A stretch of 64,000 bases of DNA from Ecdyonurus torrentis (GCA_949318235.1 OX439132.1:11825624-11889623), one strand, 5' to 3'; shown: positions 28,196 to 62,313, numbered from the stretch's first letter. Translations and numbers: made by a program. The notes: generated by a model not told the origin, from the sequence alone.

Positions 28196-31149
28196 TGTTA
28201 ATATACTACAGTGTATAATAATTATATAACATAATTTTGAAGTTGCACATTTCTTGATCAAGAAAGCTATTTAGGTGTTAAAATCACTTTGTATGGTTGT
28301 GTTAAGTTCTTAGTTTTCTGACACTTAAGTTTGTAGTCCTTGAGATGTTTTATCTTTTGCTAGCATCTTCCTCTGTGGATAATTATGACATAGAAACCGG
28401 ATTTTGTGGGTGAAAATGACGTTGCGCCTGCAAGCTTAATATTTAGGCTTTTTGCTCTGCAATCGACTCTACAATAATATGTTTCTTTTCAATAATGAAA
28501 TAGTATTGAAAATTGAGTATTTATAATCAAAAGTGTAGAAAAAATTTAGTTGTCTCTTTGCCAGCAATAGTTTTGAACAGGTACTGTACGAAGTATGTAA
28601 TTATTTATTTTAAATTCTTTTTACACTACATTAGCTATATTTTCTTTTACTTCTAAATAATTTATGCATAAATAATGAATGTAAATTTTTCAGTTACATG
28701 TATTTGTTTTTATCAAATTTGCAGCTACTGTATACTCTATTTTTTTTTTATAGTAATGATCTCAAATAAATCCTGTCATTTATTGCATGAGATAATTTAC
28801 AGTACACAACGCCAATTGTTATACCATTCCAATCACATTGAACTGTACTTATAATGTAATTTCAAATATTTTACTTTCAAATATTATTTCAATTACTTTG
28901 GTTATGCACTTTATTTTACTGACAAGCATGTTATGTTTCACCTCATCGGCTTTCTAATTTACCTCGACTTTGAAAAATCACCAAGTGAAAAGTTCCCATG
29001 CTATACTCACTACGTTCATCTTCAAGATCATCATTTCTTTCTCTCGATGATTTCAAACAAAAGTGCGTTTTGCACGCGTGATTTTCATTACAATAGCTTA
29101 TCTATTTATTTTTAATTTTATCACATTTTTTATTTCGTATTACATTTATTATAGCGGAATTTTTTTTACGTTATGAAAATACAAATATAAAAAATTCATG
29201 TTAAATTTTTGCTACTAAAGAATCTTGAAATGTTGTGTGGTTAGGCTATATAAAGTGATTATTATTTTCATAAACAAAGATAGGTTTCATTGAATCGGTT
29301 TAGAAAATACGATTTAAAAGGAAAAGTAAAAAATAAATCAATAATGTTTAATACGGCATCTTCCTCTTCGTTAACAAAATTTCATGATACAAAAATGATA
29401 AAGTCATGGAGTAATGGCAATTCAGATTTATTGATTGACTCATATTGCATGGTTACATGTTATACATAGAGGTTTTGCATGATGACTAAGAAACGAATAA
29501 TATAAATTAAACTTTATGCTTTATGAATTAAAAAAAAAAATGGTAATACTGGGACAAAGAATATGAAATTTCAAAAAAAAAATTGGCAATTTAAAAATGA
29601 AGACTTATTGGGCTTCTCCTTAAAGCAGGTTCAAGCCCTAAGCCCTTAATAAGAATGAACCTCTATGGCCTATTTTAAAGTTTTTCCTTCCAAAAATAAA
29701 AGGAAACTTTGGGTCTAGTGTCAACTTCTTAAAAAAGAAAGAAAAAATATAAAAAACTGCAATATTGCGTTGGGTTTTGAAAACAATTTAAACTCATTTG
29801 ATTTGTATGCTAATATAATATAATATTATTAATTAATTGCATAACAGTTTGATCTGCTATAATGGATTATTTAAAAAAATTATTATTTTTCTTAAATTAT
29901 CTAACAAAATTATTTATTAATAAATAATTCATTGAAATATGTTTTTTCAATTTTACTCCCCGACCAATAGGGGTCATTATTATTTTTATGAGGGCTTTGA
30001 AAACTGCATTTTTTTTAGCCTTTAACAAACAGTGATTTTTATTTTATTTTTTATTTTTACTAGAAAGAAATTTAAAAGTAGGCCACAGGGGCTATATTTT
30101 CAAGACTTGACTCATCCTGATAGAAGGCTCCCAAAATGTGTTATAAATGTAACTATTCAATTAAGGGTTTGACGTTGAGAAAATGCATTACAATATGTTT
30201 GTTATTTGTTTAAATAACACTAATTAATGGCTTTTATATTAAATATAATTATTATTAATATTGAACTATTTCTTGATGTTTGAATTTTATTACTTATTTC
30301 TTCTTTATTATAATAAATTTCTTTGTAACTTATCCAGGAACTCAAATTAATAATACCCAAATGAAAGTTATTTATTTAGCAAAATGATTCCACTTACATT
30401 AACTACACTTTTACATTATTTGTACAAATTTTTAATGTTTCTGTAATTACATTTTACATTACATTATAAATCATATAATATAATACTAAAAATAATTAAA
30501 CAGACGTGTAATAATATAAAAAAAGTTCAAATAACTTTTAATTGTTTCAAAAATAAATGTATAGAAACAATAGTAATGTCAATAATCTTTATTTTAAATG
30601 TACAGTTATAATTTAATTTGAGTGTCTCAAAAATGCAAGAATTTTTAATTTAGTAGTTGCACTTTCTTCCTTAAGTGTCAAAAGTATTATCTTTTTTTAT
30701 GTTTTACAACGGTATTAAAAGAAGTAAGGAGTAAAAAAACACACCAGGATAATAAAGTGTCATTTAATTAGTAAATAATATTTAAAAAAAATTATATTCA
30801 CTATACGTTGCTAATTAAACAGGGTGTGGTTTTATGAAACAATACCTTTCTCTGTCCTATAGTAACCTTTCATTTTTTAAATTAATATCTTATAGTATGA
30901 TGTTCTCTTAATGAGTAAAAGTCATTTTTTTTTTTTGTTCTTATGATTTTTGTCCCTACTTTTGTCAATGTTGATAAAGAAAGAGGAGAAATGGAAGAGG
31001 GAACGTTAAGTACGTAACAAAGTATAACTAAAAAGATAGCGGCTCAATTGTAGTGTGGTGGTGCATCATCTTTCGCGCTTAGATGACCGCCAATGAAATC
31101 ACAGTACTCGTCTTCCTTTACCAAGTTAAGGTAAAGTGCAAGAGTGTGT
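23764..31149. other. 7.4-kb AT-rich gene-poor DNA upstream of the ZP gene
   Basis: Contains a GC-richer spot at 24770-24860 and another at 27070-27265 with TATA-like sequence. A perfect 16-bp palindrome is at 28250-28265. A 29590-30180 segment has short GC-rich words such as CCCCGACCAATAGGGG. None could be tied to a gene or a known element. Confidence 0.5.
28121..28196. repeat. (ATTT)n microsatellite, ~76 bp
   Basis: ATTT units with one interruption near 28140. Confidence 0.9.
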
Positions 31150-31275
31150 TTTAGTCAGTCAGTACAAGACAAACAACTAACAAACATATACTTCTGTTTT
31201 TTTATCTTCTATATTTTCTTATAATAGTGATTTTTTTTTTAATTAAGTGTTTTTATCATTACTGTATTATTAAAC
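31150..31275 (+). promoter_or_regulatory. Putative promoter/5' leader of the ZP gene
   Basis: Two overlapping arthropod initiator-like motifs, TCAGTC (31155-31160) and TCAGTA (31159-31164), lie about 115 bp before the ZP start codon, in a locally less AT-rich patch (31040-31170). No TATA box is visible at -30. A pyrimidine-rich stretch ending in ATAATAG at 31227 looks like a splice acceptor, so the leader could instead be joined to an upstream non-coding exon. Assignment is by position and motif only. Confidence 0.35.
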
Positions 31276-47550
<16,275 letters not shown>

Positions 47551-47600
47551 ATTTAGACCCAAGTATAATCAGATTTATTGAGCAAATATTCCAAAAAATT

Positions 47601-47643
47601 AATAAAATTTATCATTATAAAGCATGAACATTTTCCAAATAAA
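47601..47643 (+). terminator. Polyadenylation signals of the ZP gene
   Basis: Two AATAAA hexamers, at 47601-47606 and 47638-47643, follow the TAA stop by 50 and 87 bp in an AT-rich 3' region. Either could direct cleavage. AATAAA is frequent in such DNA, so the placement after the stop is the main support. Confidence 0.5.
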
Positions 47644-47783
47644 AATAAAGAGGCGCTTGAATTTTGCTAGTGAAAAGCAAATTTTACGCTCGAGCAGTAA
47701 TGACAAATTCTCACTTTGTATTACATATGATATACTCGTAATATATCTACTTCTGACTTCTATAAAAAATAATAATAAAAAAA

Positions 47784-47818
<35 letters not shown>

Positions 47819-49247
47819 TAAATAAATAAATAAATGGAAAATAATAGCTGTACGTATAGTTTTTAGAAATCATTATAGTGCTTTTTATTTATTTCTAATT
47901 TTATTAATTTTCAAAGGTATTGCTCTGAATATATCTGTACACCGAAACGTGATTAACCATTTCAATGTATATTCGTGCAACATGGACTAAAAACCAAAGA
48001 CATTTTTCTTTGTTTTTTGAATAAGTATTATAGTTTTATATAGGTGCACACAGGAATCGATAATATTCCTCGTCCAAGATTTTTTGTTTTATTTTCCAGA
48101 AGATCTTTGAAGAATAAAATTGTCTTATGTTGGACGATGTTGCGGCTTTTAAATTTAATTTATTACTATAGTGGGGTCTGCTATAAATAGTTCCCTCTAA
48201 AATAAGTTCAAATCATTTAGAGTAATGTGTTAAGTTGATTGTATTATGCTGATTTTGAATATTTTGACTATATTTTTGATAATAACGAAAACAAAAAGGA
48301 CTTTTTTAAAACACGTTTAGTTCTAAAAAAAAAAAATAATAATAATAAATAAAATAAATAAAAACGATTATAATTTAAAAACTACTGAATATTATAATGA
48401 GGTTATATTTAAGAATGTATTATCATATGGAAAACAGGAAAAAATATACTTGAAATAATCAATATTTATATAAAGCAACAATCAACAAAAAGTTGTATAT
48501 TTTTTCTCCTCATTTTTCTAAATCCATCATCATATACAAATTTCTTTAAATAAGGGGACTTCACTACAATGTATTACACAATTGTAGGCCAAAATTTAAT
48601 AAGGTGTTGGGTTTTATACTGTATTTTTCTCCTGCTCGTGCTCATACAAAAATACTATTGTTGTTGGTTTATTATTATATATTATAATGTTTTAATTTAT
48701 TTTTATGTTGTACAGTTTTATAAATAAATAAAAAAAAAATATATTTAATTTAATGCAATGTATATTTTATTATTTTTATAATTATTTTTAAAAACCCACG
48801 TAAAATTACAAATTAGTTGTGATATAAAATTTTTAACAATTACTTTTTTTTTCTTCTTCTTCTTTTTTCAACATTCCAAAACAGCATTTATATAAGTACA
48901 GAGACACAAAAGCATAATATATAATATCAATAGTTTTGAGGTGAGAAATAACAGTGTAAAAAACTGCAAGAAAATTGTGCTACTTAATTATAAATTCTTA
49001 GCTTCTAAAGTACATATCATAGAACTTTTGAACTGTAGCATTATACAATTAATTCTAAAACAACAATTAAAAAAAAAGTGTAAAGTAGGAGTTTTTAAGT
49101 TGCATGCTTTAAAAAATTGTATAAGGAGTTTTTTTTATAAAAGCTAGAGTAGACTATAAAAAAAGATTTGACTATTATGCTTTCCATAATTATATGCAAT
49201 AAAAGGGCATTTTTGTTCTATAAATATTTATTTTTTGTTTTTTTAAA
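47644..49247. other. Intergenic DNA downstream of the ZP gene
   Basis: AT-rich sequence with AAT/AAAT simple repeats. No open frame with recognisable features. Confidence 0.6.
47778..47834. repeat. AAT-rich simple repeat
   Basis: AAT units grading into AAAT units, about 230 bp past the ZP stop codon. Confidence 0.85.
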
Positions 49248-49404
49248 GGTAGAGACAGTGGTAAAAATATCGCGTTTTTATTGTGACAGTGATAGTAAAC
49301 TAGCTCTCTGATGGGCTAGTGGCAACCCACTATAGCCAATCAGAGAGCTAGTACACTATCGCTCTCACAATAAAAACGCGATATTTTTTACCACTGCCTT
49401 TACC
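49248..49404. mobile_element. 157-bp foldback MITE (GGTA(A/G)AG ends)
   Basis: Almost the whole element is a hairpin. The left arm begins GGTAGAGACAGTGG and continues through ATATCGCGTTTTTATTGTGA and CTAGCTCTCTGAT; the right arm is its complement with a few changes. The loop is only a few bases near 49320. It has no coding capacity and is intergenic between the ZP gene and Pcyt2. Target duplication is not obvious. Confidence 0.8.
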
Positions 49405-49560
49405 ATTATATTGCATTTTTTCAATTAACTACAATGTTACATAAATATTTGTTATTAGATAGTTAATTTTAGACAATACTAAATACTGTATGAGAAACCT
49501 GGAATGTTATAGCTGCATTGACATAAAAATGCATACTATTTGGGTGGGAATATATCAAAA

Positions 49561-49666
49561 TGTCAGATGCAAAAGCAGAATTCGACATTTGCTGTAAGCG
49601 CTCTTCCTAATTAGGTGAGAAAAGAACCATGCAGCAAACGTCATATGTCTGCTTTTACATCTGACA
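49561..49666. mobile_element. ~106-bp imperfect foldback element
   Basis: Arms TGTCAGATGCAAAAGCAGA ... TTTGCTG and CAGCAAACGTC ... TCTGCTTTTACATCTGACA are complementary over roughly 35 bp each with mismatches and a small bulge. Flanks are AAA and TTT. Likely a small MITE, 157 bp beyond the preceding hairpin element and not similar to it. Confidence 0.6.
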
Positions 49667-50180
49667 CTTTCATAATATAATACACATGCACAAAATTTAC
49701 AAAAGATACAATATGCTACAGTTCTTTTGATTACATTTTGAGCAGAAATATTTCAGAGGAAGCTTCTTACACCAGATGAACTAACAAGAAAAAAAAATCT
49801 TATTGAACCAGCAATAAATGAGAAAGACTCTCTTTGGTTGTACTTAATTCTTTTGTTTACAAAAATAACATAAACATGATTGATTAGAAATTTTTCATTG
49901 TTTTTAAGTCGTGATAATATTAAAAACGACTAGGATGTTCTGAGGCATATTAGAATCACAGATTGGCAAATATTTACTTAAGATATTTGCATTCCTTATT
50001 TTATAATTAAACAACACAATATTTTTACATATTAAATTATGAAAATTCTATTCTATTTTAAAACAGCATTTTTTTCCCAACAAAACAATGAATACAAGAT
50101 AATCTACAAACATAAACACGTTTGCAAGAGAATTATCAACAGATTTTTAATATATTAGTTTAACAATTATACTGTATGAC

Positions 50181-50358
50181 CAGGCTTGGACTGGCCATAA
50201 GAGCAAGTCCGCAATAGCGGACATGCTTCCCCCTGTTTGGAGGCCCCTAAGGCCCCAAAAGGTGCGTAACGAGGGTGTTACACCTCCTTTTGTGGCCCCT
50301 AGAGAGGGGAATACACCTCTTTTGTGAATGAGGCCCCTTGAGTGCCAGTCCGACCCTG
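50181..50358. mobile_element. 178-bp non-autonomous hAT element with 8-bp target duplication
   Basis: Ends CAGGCTTGGACTGGC and the complement of CAGGGTCGGACTGGC form about 15-bp terminal inverted repeats with the CAGG/CCTG termini usual for hAT elements. A perfect 8-bp direct duplication, TGTATGAC, flanks it (50173-50180 and 50359-50366), which is diagnostic of hAT insertion. The interior is GC-rich compared with the window and has internal repeats of ACACCTC(C)TTTTGTG and GGCCCCT. Confidence 0.9.
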
Positions 50359-51142
50359 TGTATGACGTTATATAGAAAATTAAATTACCCGAAAATCTTT
50401 AACCTAACAAATAATGGGAGGTAGGACTAACGTAATTTTCTATACAATGTGTTTTATTAAATTGTTTTACTACTTTCTTTGATTTGCATTATAAACCAAT
50501 TTTTTCCTTCTATTAAATACATTTTTAACATATGACAATGAAAATGTTAGACTAAAATTTATATACAAGATATTTATTTTCAAGTTTAAAAATATTACAT
50601 AAATATTGTGAGCCATTGCAGTCAAAATAAAATTTTAAAATGAAGGCTTATATTATAGCACACTCAGGTTGTTTCAAAATTGAAAAATCTTAAAAGCATA
50701 AAAATAAAATGCTCTTAATTGTTTTTATTTTTATGTTTTAACAAAACGATATTCTGCATATTATAATTACATGGCTTCACTATGGTAGAATATGGTATTT
50801 TTCTTTTAATCAATGTTTAATTTCTAAAAATTGACTCAAGTTTCTTATTAGGAACAATTAAGAATATATATTTAATTACCCATAAATAATATAATTAACA
50901 CATGAATTTTCAAATGCTATGATAAAAATTCTGTTAATGGCAATAACTTTTTGAATGCAAATATCCTAGTTTAGTTTTGCAATGTAAATCTCTACAGCCT
51001 AAGTTTTTTATTTACACACCAAAAGTCTTCAAAAATATTACAAACATTGGAAGCAGCATTTTACATGATTACATTATAGCTAATACTAGAATGAGTTATA
51101 ATATCTATTTAACTGTACTTAATTACGTAAAAAATTTAAAAT

Positions 51143-51146
<4 letters not shown>

Positions 51147-51182
<36 letters not shown>
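51147..51182. repeat. (TA)n tract next to the foldback MITE
   Basis: A TA tract about 36 bp long that served as the insertion target of the element at 51183-51345. Confidence 0.85.
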
Positions 51183-51186
<4 letters not shown>

Positions 51187-51345
51187 GGGTGCTCCGCTAT
51201 AATGTCCTAAGTCCATTTGACCTTGAAAAATATTTTTTGCTGCAAATGACCTGAAATGGATAAATCCAAAATTTGGGGTTGATCCGACGATTTTTTATTT
51301 TTCAAGGTCAAGTGGACTTAGGACATTATAGCGGAGCACCCTCGA
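51183..51345. mobile_element. 163-bp foldback MITE in a TA tract
   Basis: Long, nearly perfect arms: TCGAGGGTGCTCCGCTATAA ... GTCCTAAGTCCA and TTGACCTTGAA at the left, their complement at the right ending CACCCTCGA. Arms are about 48 bp with a one-base difference in the middle. It sits at the end of a (TA)n tract with TA on both sides, which fits TA-targeting Tc1/mariner-type transposition. No coding capacity. Confidence 0.8.
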
Positions 51346-51583
51346 TATATATTTTAAATAAAACAACTTATTATTAAATCTGAAATTTCTCAAGCATTAA
51401 AATAATACATATTACTACTACTGAAACAAAAAAGAAAATGTGATATTTTTGCATGATCAGTTTTGATGATACAGCTAAGAAAACTGTTTTGTTTTATCCT
51501 TGAGAAATATCAAAGTGTGAAATTTAAAAACACTTTTTAAAATAAACAAAATTAAGGAAAATAAACTATCGCGGTTAGGTTGA

Positions 51584-52011
51584 TGATATATACAAAAAGT
51601 ATAGAGGAAACCAGCTAGGGCCTTACCATAGTGAAGAGAGTCCCTTGGTTTGATGAAAATATTGCTAGCACAGAGATAAAATACTAACACATATTGGATA
51701 GCTTTCAACACTAAATTTCCAAGTTATAGCGGAGTACGTGTGTATGCCTTCTTCAGTCCATACAGCTTCTGAGAGAAACTATGAACGGTCGTAAACTATG
51801 AATGATCATTGTTTCTCTCTCAGTCTGTAAGGACTGAAGGAGGCATACATACACACATACTCCGCTTTCTCTTAGAGTTTAGTGCCGAACGCTATCCAAT
51901 ATGTGTTTAGTTTTTCATCTCCATGCTAGCAAGATTTTCTTTGTGACTATGTGACTTTCTTAATAATGATAAAGGCCCTTGCTGTTTACTTCTATCCTTT
52001 TCTTTTATATC
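51584..52011. mobile_element. Long inverted-repeat MITE, family 'AAGGGCCTTA', copy A
   Basis: Two arms of roughly 200 bp are imperfect complements over their whole length. Matching blocks include CAGC(A/T)AGGGCCTT(T/A), ATTGCTAGCA, ACACATATTGGATAGC, GCGGAGTA and CTTCAGTCC. The outer ends contain GTATAGAGGAAACCAGC and the complement of GGATAGAAGTAAACAGC. It lies between the ZP gene and Pcyt2. Sequence shared with two further copies in Pcyt2 introns defines a family. Confidence 0.7.
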
Positions 52012-52446
52012 ACCACATACAACATTTTAAAACAATATTATAATTTCATTCTAATATCTAATTGAAAAAAGTTAAATAATGATAATAAAAGTGAAAAAAT
52101 GGTATTTTTGTCACACAAATAAATCATTAAAAAAAAAAAAAAAAAAAAGACAGGAAATTTATATACAGGAAAATATACATTTCAAAAAAATGGCACGATT
52201 ATAAATTATCTACTCTGTAACATAAATTTCCGTTTAAAAATTATTGCTAAAAATGTACACACATACTCTAAAAAAAACATCAAAATGTTGTACGGTACAT
52301 ATAGGAAACTGAAATAAAAATTACAGGCAACAAAATGAAAAATATGGAGATCATACGAGACTAAAATTATGGGAAACAAATCAAATCAAATCACATCAAA
52401 ATTATATATTATATTTATGGAAATTCTGGTTATGTTGAATTGCATG

Positions 52447-58135
<5,689 letters not shown>

Positions 58136-61100
58136 ATGGAATGGAAAATATTAATTTTCTCATTACTGTTAAGTAATCAAGTAATTGGAAAACCAAATAT
58201 TATTATAATCGTTGCTGATGATTTGGTAAGCTCAATTTTCAGATTTTTCTTCTTCATCCACCGTACACAGGTCCGCAATAATGTATTTTACCATTTAAAT
58301 CCAGTGCGTTTTTTTTTTCCTCATAAGAATACCATTGCAAATTTAGCGCGAGTTGTTGAATGTTAAAATATATTATTGTGGTCCTGTGTACAATAATTCA
58401 ATTTATTTATTTTTTCTCAGGGTTGGAACGATGTTGGTTTCCATGGCTCTAATCAAATTCCTACACCTAATATTGATGCACTTGCATATTCAGGAGTCAT
58501 ACTTAATAATTATTATGTAATGCCAGTATGTACTCCATCAAGAGCCGCATTACTTACTGCAAGACATCCTATTCACACAGGTATATCTAAGTAATGCATA
58601 CAATATCATTATGCGTAAAATATAAATAAATATATTCAATATGAAAATATACTTCAATCATCATGGTACGCGATGATTTAACAGTTTTTCTTATTCACAG
58701 GCATGCAGCATGGAGTTTTATACGCAAACGAACCTTGGGGACTGTCTTTACGTGAGAAAATCCTGCCTCAATATTTAAATGAACAAGGCTATATAAGTCA
58801 TGCAGTAGGCAAGTGGCATCTTGGACATTTCCGTAAACAATACACTCCAACTTATCGTGGATTTAGCTCACACTTTGGTTACTGGTCTGGTCATCAAGAC
58901 TATTATGATCATAATTCCCAAGAAAGTGTAAGTAATAATATTAAATGAGGCAATTCCATTTATTTCGCATTTCGGGACTACGCATATCAATATCATAAAA
59001 TCGAACGTAACAATATATATATATATATATATATATAAACAGAAAAGGAGGAAAATAATGATAATTTCAATTAATAATTGCCACTATGCGTTAATGGATT
59101 TTAATGTTTGCACTTTGCACTTTATCAAGTTTGTGCAAGATTTTTATAAACTATAAGAGAGAAAAGAAAAACGTTCAATATATAATTGCGTAATTAAATT
59201 CAATGGGTTTTACAACGCATATTTTACTTATTATTATTTCATTTTTATTGATTGTAAATGTAAAAGTGAGTTAAATTGTTGTTAATTTAAGCCAACACCT
59301 CACTCTTTCAAGAAAATGTTCAATGCATTTTTGTTTCATTATAGTAAATAATAACATAATAGCTTATATATAATATACTATGTATATAATATACATAATA
59401 TTACATATTTTTTTAAACTAAATATACCAAAAATTAAAATAAAGAAAATATAATTTATTTCTATTACATGCATAATATGACAATTGACCAAATATAACAG
59501 CTAAAATTCTATTTCTATTATGTTATTTTCTTTCTTCTTTTTGAAACACAATCACTGTCACCGTGATCATATGCTTGATCCAAAGTGCATGTGTGAGAGT
59601 ATAACTCAGAACCAAAATAACAATATGTAACAATATTGTAAATTGTTATCATTATTATCATTTGACATTCAGCTTAGGAAAAAAATCATTCCTTTTTAAA
59701 TCATTGTGTTTTTAGTTTCAATACTTCATTAATTTTTCAGCTTCATTTCTGGGGTTATGATATGAGACGTGGTATGAACGTTTCTCGAGATAGTTTTGGT
59801 CATTACTCAACCACACTTTTCAGTGACGAGGCGGTAAAACTGATAAAATCTCATGATACCAAAAGACCAATGTTTCTGTACTTGGCGCACCTTGCAGTAC
59901 ACTCAGCCAACCCTTATATGCCACTCCAGGCACCTGCTGACGTCATCAGACAGTTCACACATATCAAGGATGTCAAACGCAGAACTTTCGCAGGTAAAAT
60001 TTAATTTTTAAAATTATGTTTTCAATCCTCCGAAATAATGGTTTTTTTTATTTATAACTTTTCAAGATAATAAAAAAGACTAAAAATTTGTTAGTTTTCT
60101 TATACAAATGAGAAATTATTAATCAAACTTAAAGTTTAAATTCCATTTAAAGTAATATAATGACTTTGATTAAAGAAAGTATTATTTATGAATTGATGGC
60201 ATATTTGATAAAGAGTGTCAACTTCTCAAATTTGAATACAACATTTTTCTTCTTCTCTTCTCTTCTCTGTTTTTTTTTTATTTTATTTTATTATTATTAT
60301 TTTTTTTTGCCGTATAAACTTTAATATTTAACGTTCATTATATTGTTATTTTTTATGGAATTTCTATAGACTAATTTATTATCTTTAATAATGAAATCAT
60401 AATATGGATTGAAGAGAATTCATATTTTTTAATCTAAACTTTTTAATCGAAACTTAATTTCACGCTGAGAATCTTGTAACCGTTGTATTACCTTATATGG
60501 AGAAAAATAATAACAATAAATAACAAAAATGTCGTGCTTTTACAGAGCACATTTTTGAACAATGTAAGACATTTTTTATTTTAGCCGCGTAAAAAGGTAC
60601 TAAAAGACTTATTCAGAATGTATAATATCTGGCCTAATTTCTAATATGCTATCTTTTAGTTTTAGCTGAAAGATAAAAGGGTAAAAAATATTTTTAAAAC
60701 TATACATCTTAGTAATTAAAAGTTTATGCAAATCTACAGCAATGATGACGATGCTGGACAGATCAGTATAGGTGCAGTGACTTCAGCACTTGCTACACAA
60801 AACATGCTGGAAAATTCAATCATAATTTTTACAACCGACAATGGAGGCCCAGCGGGAGGATTTAATGAAAACGCAGCAAGTAACTGGCCTTTACGTGGAA
60901 CTAAAGATTCGGTATTCATATAAATACATAACTAATTTGTATAAAAACCACCGAATTATCAATATCTGATATCTTTAATATTTCATAGCTGTGGGAAGGT
61001 GGTGTTCGAGGAGCATCGTTTATCTGGAGTCCTCTGATAAAAAACACCCCCCGCGTATCCACTCAACTCGCTCACATCCAAGACTGGTTGCCCACCATCA

Positions 61101-62264
61101 TGTCCGCGGTCAATGCCTCGCGTATTTATTCCAATCACAAGCTAGATGGAACAAACATCTGGGCTGCTCTTAACGATCCTAATAAACAAACGTATCAAGA
61201 ACTACTGCTTGTCATTGATAATCAAAGGAAATTGGCAGCTCTCAGGATGGGCAAGTGGAAGCTTGTTCAAGGTACACGCTCTTTATATTCTAAAATAAAT
61301 TATTAATAAAAAAAAAAAAATCTAAATGTATTATGTAAAATAGCTCATCGTGACAACTACTAAACAAAGAAGTTGTTATCTATATGATTATTAATTTAAT
61401 AATTAAGGCTGTTATAAATTTTGAATATAATTTTACGCAGGTACGATATACAATGGTAGTTACGATCGAGTGATTGATCCGTCAGGTCGCGAGGGTAAAT
61501 ATGACATCAAGAAAGTTCAGCAAAGTCTCGCCGCGCGTGCGATCTCCTCAACCTCACGACCTTTACCCTCCAGTGACGTCATTCTTTACCTGCGACGTCT
61601 AGCTACTCTCTCATGCCAGGGTCACGAGGTGACTTAATTTTATAATAGAATATTATAACTTTTTTTTAAAGTTACTTATTTATAATCTATAGTCACAAAA
61701 TTTGGACCAAGTTTAATCCTTTTTGTTCAATTTTATAACTGTTACTTTATACTTATGCATCAATCTTTTCAAATTAGTTTCCTTTTAAATATAGTAATTT
61801 GCATGTTTTAAAAACTAAACTTCCTTGTCAAAACTAACATTGTAAAACAATGGTGAAGGAAACTATTTTAAAACTTTTGTTTCTAAAGTTCAGTTTATGT
61901 AATAAAATTAATTATTGTCATTAACATAAAATATTTAAATTTTAGCAAAGATATTACTAAATTTTTAATTTAATTTTGATAGAAAAACAAGACATTTGAG
62001 TGCCATCCCTTGAATGGTGAGACATGTTTGTTTGACGTGGAGACTGATTGTTGTGAGAGCCATAACATCGCACATACACACCCTGCGATACTCAGCGTCA
62101 TGTTGGCAACACTACAGAGATACAATCGCACCGTGGTGACCCCCAGAAATAAGCCCACTGACCTTACCAGCAACCCCAAGTACTGGGGTTACACATGGAA
62201 CAACTGGCGAGATTTTCCTCCACCTATCCAATTATCCAAGCACCGTACTGCTAACGATAAATAA
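58136..62264 (+). CDS. Arylsulfatase B-type sulfatase, with an apparent 2-bp frameshift in exon 5
   Basis: Eight coding exons: 58136-58225, 58421-58580, 58701-58927, 59741-59993, 60740-60911, 60989-61271, 61441-61628 and 61983-62264. The predicted role is hydrolysis of sulfate esters (glycosaminoglycan or related) in lysosome or secretion. Seen: a signal peptide ([18 protein letters not shown]); metal-binding ADD at residues 27-29; the formylglycine motif CTPSR with Cys67 (58529-58531); GKWHLG (K121, H123); LAHLAVH with H213; and, after exon 5, [21 protein letters not shown] and a DGTNIW block. These match the arylsulfatase B/I/J subgroup. Summed exons give 1,655 nt, two more than a multiple of three. 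In exon 5 the block MMTMLDRSV is followed by TAG at 60769-60771, while the family-like continuation GAVTSALA resumes in another frame at 60771. This means a sequencing error, an inactivating allele, or splicing to an alternative acceptor at 60771/60772, which would restore frame but drop about ten residues. The ATG at 58136 was chosen because it leads straight into the signal peptide. Confidence 0.88.
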
Positions 62265-62313
62265 TAATAACATACAGCACTGTAAATATTTATAATATGC
62301 TAATTATATGCAA

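Noticed and set aside
28250..28265. Perfect 16-bp palindrome TTTCTTGATCAAGAAA as a regulatory operator
   Set aside because: Isolated, no gene nearby and not repeated in the window; palindromes of AT-rich words arise easily here.
29590..30180. GC-rich words suggesting a transposon fragment
   Set aside because: No terminal repeats, target duplications or coding similarity could be found.
60726..60923. Independent short gene beginning at an ATG within the sulfatase
   Set aside because: Its first part ([13 protein letters not shown]) is the conserved sulfatase block read out of frame across the splice acceptor; the rest is the sulfatase after the frameshift.
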